From positions 831,229 to 895,228 of the forward strand of contig VFIW01000010.1 of assembly GCA_006386115.1 (NCBI GenBank): a stretch of DNA of 64,000 nucleotides, given 5' to 3'. The notes under the pieces are model-generated. The model was not told the origin of the DNA. It saw only the letters and a program-made list of their open reading frames with translations, and did no database searches. This stretch comes from Globisporangium splendens (Eukaryota > Oomycota > Peronosporomycetes > Pythiales > Pythiaceae). Positions 8,301 to 15,418 of the stretch are shown piece after piece. The translations under genes were made by a program, and so were the position numbers. Position 1 is the first letter of the stretch. Every line of letters begins with the position of its first letter.

Positions 8301-10073
8301 CAACGAGCGAAACCTTCTGGTTCAACGCAGGCACCACTTCGTTCATTGGCTGTCCCATCGGACAGTTGGAAGTCTGTGAGTATGGATTTCATATTCGGAC
8401 TTCCAAGAGACAAACACGGACGCAATGGCATCCTTGTGTTTGTGGACCGATTCAGCAAGATGGTCCATCTTGCGCCTGTTTCGGACAAGGTCTCAGCCGA
8501 AATGACGGCCAAGGTCTTTGTAGACGTCGTATTCCGTCTGCATGGCCTGCCCGTTGAGATCGTGTCTGACCGTGACACTCGGTTTACGTCCAAGTTCTGG
8601 CGTGCACTGTTCGGACTTCTGGACACCAAGTTGGCCATGTCAACAGCGGCACATCCTGAAACGGACGGTCAAACAGAGCGAGTGAATCGTGTCCTTGAAG
8701 ACGTGTTGCGAAGCTACGCAACGTCTTTCAAAGAGTGGAGTGAGTTTCTCCCTCTCGCAGAGTTTGCGTTGAACAACTCCACGCATGTCTCGACGGGTCA
8801 CTCTCCATTTTATGTGAACTATGGCATTCATCCTCGAGTGCCTGCTTCCATAATGGGTGAGGTCTCTACCTTAAGTGGGGGAGGGACTACGGCTAAAGGC
8901 AATAAGCCGCAGTCGTCTTATGACCTGAATGCTGTTGCCGAGTTGAAAGCAAATTTTGACTCGATGAAACCCCTCAACGACATCACTAGTCGTGAGGAAC
9001 AGCAAGTCGATGACTTTGTTGTGAGGAGACAAGCCGTTGTGAGGTTTGTTCGAGACGCAATCGCGAAGGCTCAGGATCTGCAAAAGGAACAAGCAGACAA
9101 GAGCGGAAGGAAGAACAAGCAAGTGTATAAGATCAATGATCTTGTATTGCTTAGCACGGCGAACCTGCCTGAACATGCAGTGTCCAACTTGGGAAGCTCG
9201 AAGCTTCTGCCAAGGTTCATTGGACCGTTCAAGGTAGTGAAATGCAATGGTGATGCCTATACGCTAGACATACCTACACGCATGCGTCTACACCCGACAT
9301 TTTATGTGGGTAGACTAAAGCCTTACCTTCCAAGCGGATCAGCGGATCCTACGAGATCTTCCGCAAACGATCAAGCTGATCTTGAAGCTTCTCCACTTGA
9401 TTGCGAAGAGCAAACAGCTCGTCGCTCTGGAGATTCTTCTCGGCGTACAAGAGTTGCAGGACGTCGAAGGATTGGTCCTTCACCGACTCCAGCGCTTGAA
9501 GACGAGAATGGTACTCACCACGAAGTACCTCAAAAGCCGAACCTGCCTCTTCCACAGAGTGCAGAAGACGTTCGTGATACGCATCACGAGCTTTCTCAGC
9601 CTTCTGGAGTCGTTCAAGCTCGGCTTGAATCTTCCCGAACCTCTGTTCGAAATGTGACTCCATTGCCGAACGCTGGGCAAGACCATCGAAGAGCAAGTCG
9701 ATCTTCGACTCCTGCTCCTTCAACCGGTCTTCGAGGCTTTCGCACCGGTCTTCGAGTACCGCGTTGCGAACTTCAAGAGCCTCGATCTGAGCGCGGTGAG
9801 CACTCTTCCACTTCCAGAGTCGCACAATCGTTTTCGCGTTCAGCCCCACCTCCTCTGATCGATCATCAGGGAGAGCGTCGTTGGATCGTTGAGTCGATAG
9901 TCGATCACGAGGATCGATCGACTCGTCGTCGAGGAGAGAAGTCGTTGAACCGTCAACGCTTCTACAGAGTACGGTGGCTTGGCTATCCGCCGGACTCGGA
10001 CACGTGGGAACCTCGAGAGACTCTTCAGTCTGATGTTCCCGACGTGGTTCGCAGCTACGAACAGAACTTGTAG
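5307..10073 (+). CDS. pol: Gyp1 Pol polyprotein (PR-RT-RH-IN-chromodomain)
   Basis: 1,588 residues in the -1 frame, no breaks. Residue numbers count from a GTG at 5358. Protease: LVDTGASNNF at about 48-57, and LILGMPWLKRY. RT: catalytic YFDD near 556. RNase H: CDASDYAIG near 712 and YTDHASL. Integrase: H2C2 finger (HLGREKT ... CEICQRA) near 947-975, then D (MDFIFG, about 1009), D (SDRDTRFTS, about 1069) and E (DGQTERVNR, about 1103). A Ser/Arg/Pro-rich linker follows from about 1330. The C-terminal chromodomain (about 1505-1565; RRWIVESIVDH, YRVRWLGYPPDSDTWEP) keeps the three aromatic cage positions. Known: chromodomains guide integration to modified histones. The last 725 nt are overlapped by an antisense gene. 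Confidence 0.95.
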   Translation, partial: RERPVGAGPPTGLEKRTVFVDTQDSGPNVHDAHAVSTRENSVSQTSSLIVLKVQVDGIATPLRALVDTGASNNFVRNEVIVRHGVFVPDANEDKTMIIRLANWSTVKMPKRVVRLAIKCEDFRGEDEFILLDLDDKFDLILGMPWLKRYQPSIDWMKMKISVDKSRDVDLCCTTTDEVVWVYTSVEEIPDDPRDIAVCDGPPCSRAVPILKKTTGGGAVRRQQKTVSFAIDPMGEAMCVEETNGKRAEEPSREKKKKTSKKSVPCAPDEGTCYGDEGSVQAQDISSEFANIAVYNEDGDSNVMRHIEVENPPSSVEELISLPWMSKKTLKRSLAKGEISQVCMIVDVDDAEDINTVSATEAEVFDEKTRKERFEEQSWDGLKTNPVYELVKEYEDIFPDKVPDELPFDRGIRHEIDILPGTKYCITRQWPLPREQVVAIDEFFAQRAKAGHVRESKSPHCSPTFCVKKATGGWRIVHAFNRLNDATIPAQTPVPRKDMILDGMVGSTVFSAIDLKDGFYQIRMREDDVPLTAVSTSSGMLWEWMVMPQGLRNAPATFNRMVTNVLRPLRTFAPSYFDDIFVHSKSANGKSDVDVHLDHLRQVFQVVRENKLYANLKKCMFFAPEIPVLGCFVGKSGVRADPEKVKAIDDWPVPQNVKQLRQWLGLANYLHKYTRNYAALVQPLTRLLKKDVEWKWSRDHETAFEEVKRSLREAPVLALPNHDKPFHVVCDASDYAIGCTLMQHDDEGHERVVSYQSRQLRPAERNYPVHDKELLAMKYSLVKFRVYLLGEERFAIYTDHASLRTAVKTPHLSQRMARWFSFFAEYNFVVHYKPGKTNILADALSRRPDYDPKTKSEDTDGACRLCEDVQAIAVQATTTVREDIVEGYKSDETCQDLLKYFKDPSDRALQGLPSRTRSRVHRFRVHNGLLYYAVEQGDTARVVVPNDEGLRHRLLYEYHDSPSGGHLGREKTFLSLSRDYYWPHMYKWVRKYVRTCEICQRAKPSGSTQAPLRSLAVPSDSWKSVSMDFIFGLPRDKHGRNGILVFVDRFSKMVHLAPVSDKVSAEMTAKVFVDVVFRLHGLPVEIVSDRDTRFTSKFWRALFGLLDTKLAMSTAAHPETDGQTERVNRVLEDVLRSYATSFKEWSEFLPLAEFALNNSTHVSTGHSPFYVNYGIHPRVPASIMGEVSTLSGGGTTAKGNKPQSSYDLNAVAELKANFDSMKPLNDITSREEQQVDDFVVRRQAVVRFVRDAIAKAQDLQKEQADKSGRKNKQVYKINDLVLLSTANLPEHAVSNLGSSKLLPRFIGPFKVVKCNGDAYTLDIPTRMRLHPTFYVGRLKPYLPSGSADPTRSSANDQADLEASPLDCEEQTARRSGDSSRRTRVAGRRRIGPSPTPALEDENGTHHEVPQKPNLPLPQSAEDVRDTHHELSQPSGVVQARLESSRTSVRNVTPLPNAGQDHRRASRSSTPAPSTGLRGFRTGLRVPRCELQEPRSERGEHSSTSRVAQSFSRSAPPPLIDHQGERRWIVESIVDHEDRSTRRRGEKSLNRQRFYRVRWLGYPPDSDTWEPRETLQSDVPDVVRSYEQNL

Positions 10074-10398
10074 TGCTCTCGCGAGCACTAGAACGACGAG
10101 AGCCAAGCTCTTTATGGTCGTTCTCGAGCGTGCCTCCTAGGTTCCCTAGCAAACGCTCGACAAGATTCTCGTTCTCGAGTCGGACAAACGTCTTCCACGA
10201 CTCGAGCTTCGCTGTGCTGGACTGGCCAGGATCGTCGCTGCCGGACATCTTGCGCCAGAGGAAGAACAACTCCTTGTAGAACCGACGCCCTCCACGCTTC
10301 TTGCGAATAGCGGAGATGTCGTACAAGCCGGGAGTCATCCGCTGCCGCTTTGGCTCGGGCCGTTCTTCGCGCTTCACTTGGTCGCTTGATCGCTTCAT
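9349..10398 (-). CDS. Gyp1 antisense ORF: basic N-terminus plus coiled coil
   Basis: 349 residues on the strand opposite pol, unknown family. The ATG at 10398 (MKRSSDQVKREERPEPKRQR, a probable nuclear signal) lies 76 nt inside the 3' LTR; a longer frame from 10668 starts inside the LTR and is less likely. Residues 1-108 lie outside pol yet match Gyp2 (FYKELFFLWRK, SWKTFVRLENEN, ERLL). Residues from about 190 to the end are heptad-rich coiled coil (RLWKWKSAHRAQIEALE ... VEKLQDQLDRLRKIS). The gene overlaps 725 nt of pol (linker and chromodomain); its codon position 3 faces pol position 2. Inferred: a real second gene transcribed from the 3' LTR side, perhaps a self-interacting nuclear regulator. 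Function is not known. Confidence 0.7.
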   Translation of the reverse strand: MKRSSDQVKREERPEPKRQRMTPGLYDISAIRKKRGGRRFYKELFFLWRKMSGSDDPGQSSTAKLESWKTFVRLENENLVERLLGNLGGTLENDHKELGSRRSSARESTTSSVRSCEPRREHQTEESLEVPTCPSPADSQATVLCRSVDGSTTSLLDDESIDPRDRLSTQRSNDALPDDRSEEVGLNAKTIVRLWKWKSAHRAQIEALEVRNAVLEDRCESLEDRLKEQESKIDLLFDGLAQRSAMESHFEQRFGKIQAELERLQKAEKARDAYHERLLHSVEEAGSAFEVLRGEYHSRLQALESVKDQSFDVLQLLYAEKNLQSDELFALRNQVEKLQDQLDRLRKIS

Positions 10399-10461
10399 GG
10401 TCAATTGGAAAGTAAGAGCGGGTACCTCTTCCGAAAGAAGTAAAGTCCGTGATGGAACTTT

Positions 10462-11084
10462 AAGGGAGGGATGATGTAATGGGCTAAGGCTGCCATTACA
10501 TGCAAGATGGCTCCTTGTGTGTGTCACACACCACCTTGTGGAAGTGCATTGTGGGTGCGAAGATATTGGGTGAAGCACATAAAAGTGATCCCCACATGCA
10601 CAGGTGACGTCATCGTCTGACGCCAGAGCAATCTGTGTCTGAGTTGAGTGTTGGTCGCTCGCAATCATTGAGATTCGGCGTGATTACGCACAACAGTACT
10701 CTAGACACGTGAGTGATGGTTCCTACTTGGTAAACTGCACTGGTGATGAGACCGACGTGTCTCTGCCACCTAAAGTGAGTGGCTGTAGCCAATCACTTTG
10801 CAGGGAATTTTCCACCGGACTTCAAGTTCAAGTTTCTCGAAGATCCCCTGGGTTCAACCTCAGTGTACCCAAGGTTTTATATATCAGGTTCATAGGTTTT
10901 ATTGTGCATGTTTAGGTTTTAGTTATAAAACCTCTAGGAATCCCTAGTGGTGTTTTACATGTAGTGTCAGGAACCATAAGCTCATTTCAATTCAGTTGCA
11001 ATTTTGATAATTTCCTCTCAAGCCTTCCTCTTCAAGCGCAAGCGTGCGTGCCGTGTTTGAGGTTGTCTCGGATAGCCACTTACA
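10462..11084 (+). repeat. Gyp1 polypurine tract and 3' LTR (10475-11084)
   Basis: A purine run (AAGGGAGGGATGA, 10462-10474) abuts an LTR starting TGTAATGGGC and ending CACTTACA. The LTR is 610 bp and clearly diverged from the 5' LTR in the first 220 bp and the last 90 bp, while the middle (around 10720-10990, with the TATA-like block) is close. Only one intact TGACGTCA remains (10605-10612). The terminal hairpin stem is kept although its loop differs. This is not what reverse transcription of a single element would give. Confidence 0.85.
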
Positions 11085-11127
11085 CTCTCCCCACAAAAAT
11101 ATAGCTCGCCAAACCTCGGACGAAGCC
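11085..11127. other. Short unassigned sequence between Gyp1 and Gyp3
   Basis: 43 bp that continue across the Gyp3 insertion at 27161 (AAGCC duplicated at 11123-11127 and 27161-27165). Joined on the minus strand, the two pieces give an open frame containing VEIAAGVDALGGFVRG, of unknown origin. A related 45-bp stretch occurs at 62972-63016. Confidence 0.4.
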
Positions 11128-11675
11128 TGTAACTGGACACTTCCGAGTCACGCAGCACGGTACGTGTGTGAGGAAGCGTGTGCACGACTTCTCTCAAGGA
11201 CTCTGTTCCAAGAGCTGTTGCCTGCTTCCTGCAGTGCAACGATCGGTTACCTATAGATCTCTATAGAGTAACCGTCAATAACTAAAGGCTTAGCCAGAGG
11301 TAAAAAATGGAACTGTTTATTTGTTGGGGGTTGCCCTCTGCAGGACACCCTGAGTTATCTTTAGTTCACTATCTAGCAGAGTGAACTTCCGCTTATTTCA
11401 ATGTGGACATAAGTGAATGGCTCTGAATTGCCGTGTTATTCAATTGGTCTAAAAGCATAGAGTTTTAGCCTATGAGAGTCGTGTCTGTGACCGACCTCTA
11501 ATCAGAGTAGCTTGGCTACCTTTGTGGTTCTAGTAAGTGCGGCGAACCGAATGAATCGGCTGCTTTGGTGTTTCTCGTAGCTAAGTACGGAAACTTTAGT
11601 TGCATGCGGATTAGTCCAACGTGAACAGATTGAGCTAAGTTGCTGCGGTGCAACTTAGCGTGTGACCCCATTACA
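11128..11675 (-). repeat. Gyp3 3' LTR
   Basis: 548 bp; on the plus strand TGTAACTGG ... CCCCATTACA. Its element-proximal end holds a perfect 10-bp hairpin, GCTAAGTTGC (11634-11643) with GCAACTTAGC (11650-11659), six-base loop. The copy at 26614-27160 has one mismatch in that stem. Confidence 0.93.
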
Positions 11676-11749
11676 CCACCCCCCACCTAAAGTGCGAAAC
11701 ACGGGAGTGGTTTCGAAAGAGTGGTGGCCACGCTGCGACACACGAAGTC

Positions 11750-13370
11750 GTGGTCAGAATTCTTCGGGAGAGGCACTGCGAACACGCGTGCAAATCTCTC
11801 CGAACAGCATCGCAACATCACAAGTGTGAACTCACACGTGATGGCGACGAACAATCAATGCGCGAAAAGATCACCCGAAGCGTGAGCGGTCCTGCAGAAG
11901 GACTCGTCCAAAGACTGCAGAAGCTCGACGCTGAGAAGCGCGAGGCGGCAAGCGCAAAACAACGCGCTGCCGCTGCGGTCACGTCTGCCACGGAAGACGT
12001 GAGCATGAGCGACGACGAGTCGGCTCAATTGAAGACTGCTCCTGACGGTGTCAGTGAGCTGCAGTTTGGCGATCTCCCTGTCATCAAGCCGATGAGCAGG
12101 GCAAGCGACGCCGATGACGACACGGCAGTCGACTACCAAGAGTACTCACCCGAGGAAGGGGAGGAAGGCATCACCGTGAGGCGCGACTCCATCGACGAGT
12201 GGGTCGAGTATGAGGAGCTGCGTTATGGGAGCGGTAGCCCCGAACTGCACGAGTTGGAACGAAATCCCTCGGCAGACGTCTCGATTTATCGGACAAAGGA
12301 AGAGAATGACGTCGCAAAGACTGTCAATGAAAGGGAGAAGAGGGAGGTCATCATTACCAACAATGAGACCGGACTGAAACCACCACCAAAAGGTTCCGTC
12401 CATTTTTCGCTTCCCATAATGCCGCCGCCAAAGGAATGGCCGACAGCGAAAACCCCGGCAAATTTACTTGCACGGGCGCAGGTTCCACTCGAGAGGTATG
12501 ACTCCGAGTTCGCACGATGGCGCGAAGCCGATCTGCGAGGACGTGATGGGGCACTGCGCGTGCACCCGATCCCGGTTATCCTTTACGAAGGTGAGACCGA
12601 GGATCAATATGAAACCGCGTTCTTGGCATCAAGAACCGGTGTGAAACGCTTTGGGGCTGCGCGTACATTGGCCACCGATCCTGGGGCACAACGTAGCCAG
12701 CGCATGCAATTTGCTGTGCAGCGCGTACAAAAGTACCGCGAAGCAACAAAGAGTGATGACCGTGCTCGCACGAGTCTCGGTATTAACAAGCGACAGATGG
12801 ACGAGTCTCACTCGCCATCAACGCACGCTCAAAAGCGGCGACCATGTCGGGAACGTCCTCGAGGAGGCGCTCAGCAGGCTCCCATGTGCTCTGCGACAAA
12901 TCGTATCCACGCCACTTCACAAGGTAGTGGGTGTTCCCCTTGCGCCGCTGCACACGCAGCAGACGCTCGACATGGTAGTGGCGCTGTCCCTGCTTATCAA
13001 TCAGCGGGACCGGTGGCACCCTACCGCGCTTCAGCATCGGTGGTTGCACCAGATGCGATGGTTCAGATGGTTCACGCGAACGCATCGTCTTTGGGGGGCG
13101 CTACAGCAAGACGTCCGTGCCCTTCGCCAGCAATATCTGGACGAGACCTCGCTGTTAAAGCAGAGGGTGACGGCGCTTGAGACGGAGCTGAGGGAAGCTC
13201 GTCAGATGCTGGAGGAGTACCATGTCCGCGGGAAGAACTTCCACGCGAGGTACGCTCCGCGAGTGAAGACGCTTTGGGAGAGGCACAACGCGCTCGTGTC
13301 TCGATGGGCGGCGTCTGAGCCCCCTGATGAGACCGACGTGCTCCCGCACTGGGATAAGAATCCGCAGTAG
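11750..13370 (+). pseudogene. Gyp3 antisense ORF, frame broken at one G run
   Basis: Plus-strand gene opposite pol, unknown family. The first frame runs 11750-13180 (ATG 74 nt inside the LTR). Its N-terminal 345 residues lie outside pol and look protein-like: a Lys/Arg/Ala-rich helix (GLVQRLQKLDAEKREAASAK), acidic stretches (EEGEEGI, EWVEYEELRYG) and a Pro-rich part (PIMPPPKEWP). The coiled-coil C-terminus is in another frame ending at 13370 (LKQRVTALETELREARQMLE). A one-base length change in the GGGGGG run at 13093-13098 switches between them, and the same change joins the two pol frames opposite. Total near 540 codons. No clear sequence match to the Gyp1/2 antisense protein, but same position, orientation and coiled-coil ending. 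Confidence 0.6.
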
Positions 13371-13616
13371 CGTCATGGTAGCGTTTCAGCAAACCCACGT
13401 AGAACACGGGGTGCGTTGCCATTCGCGTTGGGAGATCGAGCTTGTAATTCAAGTCTCCAATCTTCTCCACAACAGTGTACGGCCCGATAAATCGTGGCAA
13501 CAACTTACTCCCGCTGGGGAGCGTTGTGACTGCATCGTTTGGTAGGTTTTTAATGCTCAATAGCACTTTATCACCCACACAAAACGTTTGTTTGTTCTTT
13601 CTACCCGATTTATCGG
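12783..13616 (-). pseudogene. pol: Gyp3 pol 3' part: integrase C-terminus, linker, chromodomain
   Basis: Continuation of Gyp3 pol after Gyp2. It starts within DKSGRKNKQTFCVGDKVLLS, followed by the integrase C-terminal barrel (LLPRFIGPYTVVEKIG, HPVFYVGLLKRY) and a Ser/Ala/Pro-rich linker. The linker frame stops at 13072. The chromodomain (HYHVERLLRVQRRKGNTHYL, VKWRGYDLSQSTWEP) continues in a second frame to the stop at 12783. The two frames meet at the G6 (C6 on this strand) run 13093-13098, pointing to a single indel. Residue pattern W...W of the chromodomain is intact. Confidence 0.88.
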
Positions 13617-14271
13617 TGTAATGGGGCGCTGTTCCAAACAGTCCCCAAAACACGGCACACACGCTTGTGCGACTTGAGGAAGCGATCTCCCGACTTGGAG
13701 GGAGAGAAGACGACTTGAGTACTTGAGGGTAAAATTGCAACTGAATTAAAATGCTTATGGTTCCTGTCGCTACTTGTAAATGAACCCCAAGGGCTCCTAG
13801 AGGTTTTATAACTAAAACCTAAACATACACAATAAAAACCTATGAATCTGATATATAAAACCTTGGGTACACTGAGGTTGAACCCACGAGATCTTCGAGA
13901 AGCTTGAACTTGAAGTCCCGTGGAAAATTCCCTGCAAAGTGATTGGCTACAGCCACTCACTTTAGGTGGCAGAGACACGTCGGTCTCATCACCAGTGCAG
14001 TTTCCCAAGTAGGAACCATCACTCAGTACTTGATTAGTACATGGATGTCATCACTCTGTACTGATTAGTACATGTGAACAACATTCTGCACTGATCAGCA
14101 CAGAGAGCGCTCGTGACGTCATGGGATGACGTCACATGTGCATGTGGGGACTGTCGTACTGTAATCCCTTTGTTATTTGTCTCTCCACAATGCACACTGA
14201 AGGTGGTGTGTTCGGCACACTAGATCTGGGAACAGCCACCTTCATGTAATGGCTAGGTATAGCCCATTACA
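13617..14271 (-). repeat. Gyp2 3' LTR
   Basis: 655 bp. On the plus strand it opens TGTAATGGGGCG and closes AGCCCATTACA. The paired TGACGTCA cores are at 14113-14135. The polypurine tract (AAGGAGGGGATGA on the minus strand) is at 14272-14284. Confidence 0.95.
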
Positions 14272-14347
14272 TCATCCCCTCCTTAAAGCCAAAAGTACCT
14301 TGCGTACTTTTGCAGACCTTTCGGAGCAGTTCACTTTCCAATCGGCC

Positions 14348-15418
14348 ATGAAGCGACCAAGCGACCAAGTGAACCAAGGTGAAGAACGTCCGTTGTCCAA
14401 GCGACAGCAGACAGCTCCAGAACTCTTCGACATATCTCCCATTCTGAAGAAGAAGGGGGATCTCGAGTTCTACAAGGAGCGGTTCTTCAGTTGGCGTCGG
14501 ATCAACGATCGCGATGATCCGAACCAACACATCGCAGCCCAGAGAGACTCATGGCGAACATTCGTTCGTCTTGAGAACGAGAACAAGATGGAGCGTCTTC
14601 TTCGCCGTGGCAATGCTCGTGCCCAAAGAAGAACTCCTGCTGACGACAGAGCGAATCCCAGCTCTGGTCGTCGTAGTGTCGCCCCTGGCGACGCTACAAG
14701 CGGTTCTCGTAGCTGCGGACCACGTCGGGAACATCAGACTCCATCGTCTGCCGTGGTTCCCACGTGTCCGAGCTCGGTGGATATCCACGCCACCGAACTC
14801 TGTAGAAGCGTTGATGGTTCAACCGCTTCTTTCCTCGACGATGAGTCGGTCGATCTTCGTGATCAACAATCGACTCAACCACCCAGCGATGCTCTCCCTG
14901 AGAGTCTAACAACGGGGGTGGGGCTGAACGAGAAAACGATTGAGCGACTCTGGAAGTGGAAGAGTGCTCATCGTGGGCAAATCGAGGCTTTGCAGCAGCG
15001 TTGTTCGACACTTGAGGAACGCTGCGAGAGTCTCGAGAACCTTGTCGCCGATCATGAGTCAAAGATCGATGTCCCGACAGAAGGTTGTGCCCAGTGTTCG
15101 GCTTTGGAGTCCCGTTTCGAGGAACGGTTCCAGCAAGTTCAGGGCGAACTTGTCCGACTCCAGAAGAACGAGAAGTCTCGTGAGTTGGCTCACGATCGCC
15201 TTTTGCGCTCTGTGGAAGAGGCAGGTTCGGCTTTTGAGGTACTTCGTGGTGAGTACCATTCTCGTCTTCAAGCGCTGGAGTCGGTGAAGGACCAATCCTT
15301 CGACGTCCTGCAACTCTTGTACGCCGAGAAGAATCTCCAGAGCGACGAGCTGTTTGCTCTTCGCAATCAAGTGGAGAAGCTTCAAGATCAGCTTGATCGT
15401 TTGCGGAAGATCTCGTAG
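14348..15418 (+). CDS. Gyp2 antisense ORF: basic N-terminus plus coiled coil
   Basis: 356 residues, antisense to pol. Begins MKRPSDQVNQGEERPLSKRQ, 76 nt inside the LTR as in Gyp1; a longer frame from 14249 begins in the LTR. The first 115 codons do not overlap pol but are clearly homologous to Gyp1 (FYKERFFSWRR, SWRTFVRLENEN, KMERLL). The middle is Ser/Thr/Arg-rich and opposite the chromodomain. From about residue 200 it is coiled coil (RLWKWKSAHRGQIEALQQRC, FEERFQQVQGELVRLQKNE), and the last 67 residues are identical to Gyp1. Overlap with pol is 725 nt, the same as in Gyp1 and in the same codon phase. Family unknown; no enzymatic motif seen. Confidence 0.7.
   Translation: MKRPSDQVNQGEERPLSKRQQTAPELFDISPILKKKGDLEFYKERFFSWRRINDRDDPNQHIAAQRDSWRTFVRLENENKMERLLRRGNARAQRRTPADDRANPSSGRRSVAPGDATSGSRSCGPRREHQTPSSAVVPTCPSSVDIHATELCRSVDGSTASFLDDESVDLRDQQSTQPPSDALPESLTTGVGLNEKTIERLWKWKSAHRGQIEALQQRCSTLEERCESLENLVADHESKIDVPTEGCAQCSALESRFEERFQQVQGELVRLQKNEKSRELAHDRLLRSVEEAGSAFEVLRGEYHSRLQALESVKDQSFDVLQLLYAEKNLQSDELFALRNQVEKLQDQLDRLRKIS

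Larger units (their letters stand above)
3512..11084 (+). mobile_element. Gyp1: Ty3/Gypsy chromovirus-like LTR retrotransposon
   Basis: 7.57 kb, plus strand: LTR, primer-binding site, gag, -1 frameshift cassette, pol (protease, RT, RNase H, integrase, chromodomain), antisense ORF, polypurine tract, LTR. Gag and Pol are open throughout, so the coding part looks functional. Two oddities are seen. The LTRs differ strongly in U3 and U5 (651 versus 610 bp), and the flanking 5-mers (GCTCG left, CTCTC right) do not form a target duplication. Inferred: the element is a recombinant of two related copies, or its right end was exchanged after insertion. It interrupts Gyp4. Confidence 0.93.

Noticed and set aside
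14249..14347. Longer start for the Gyp2 antisense ORF (and 10668 for Gyp1)
   Set aside because: The extra residues come from LTR sequence and differ between copies, whereas homology starts at MKR.SDQV.
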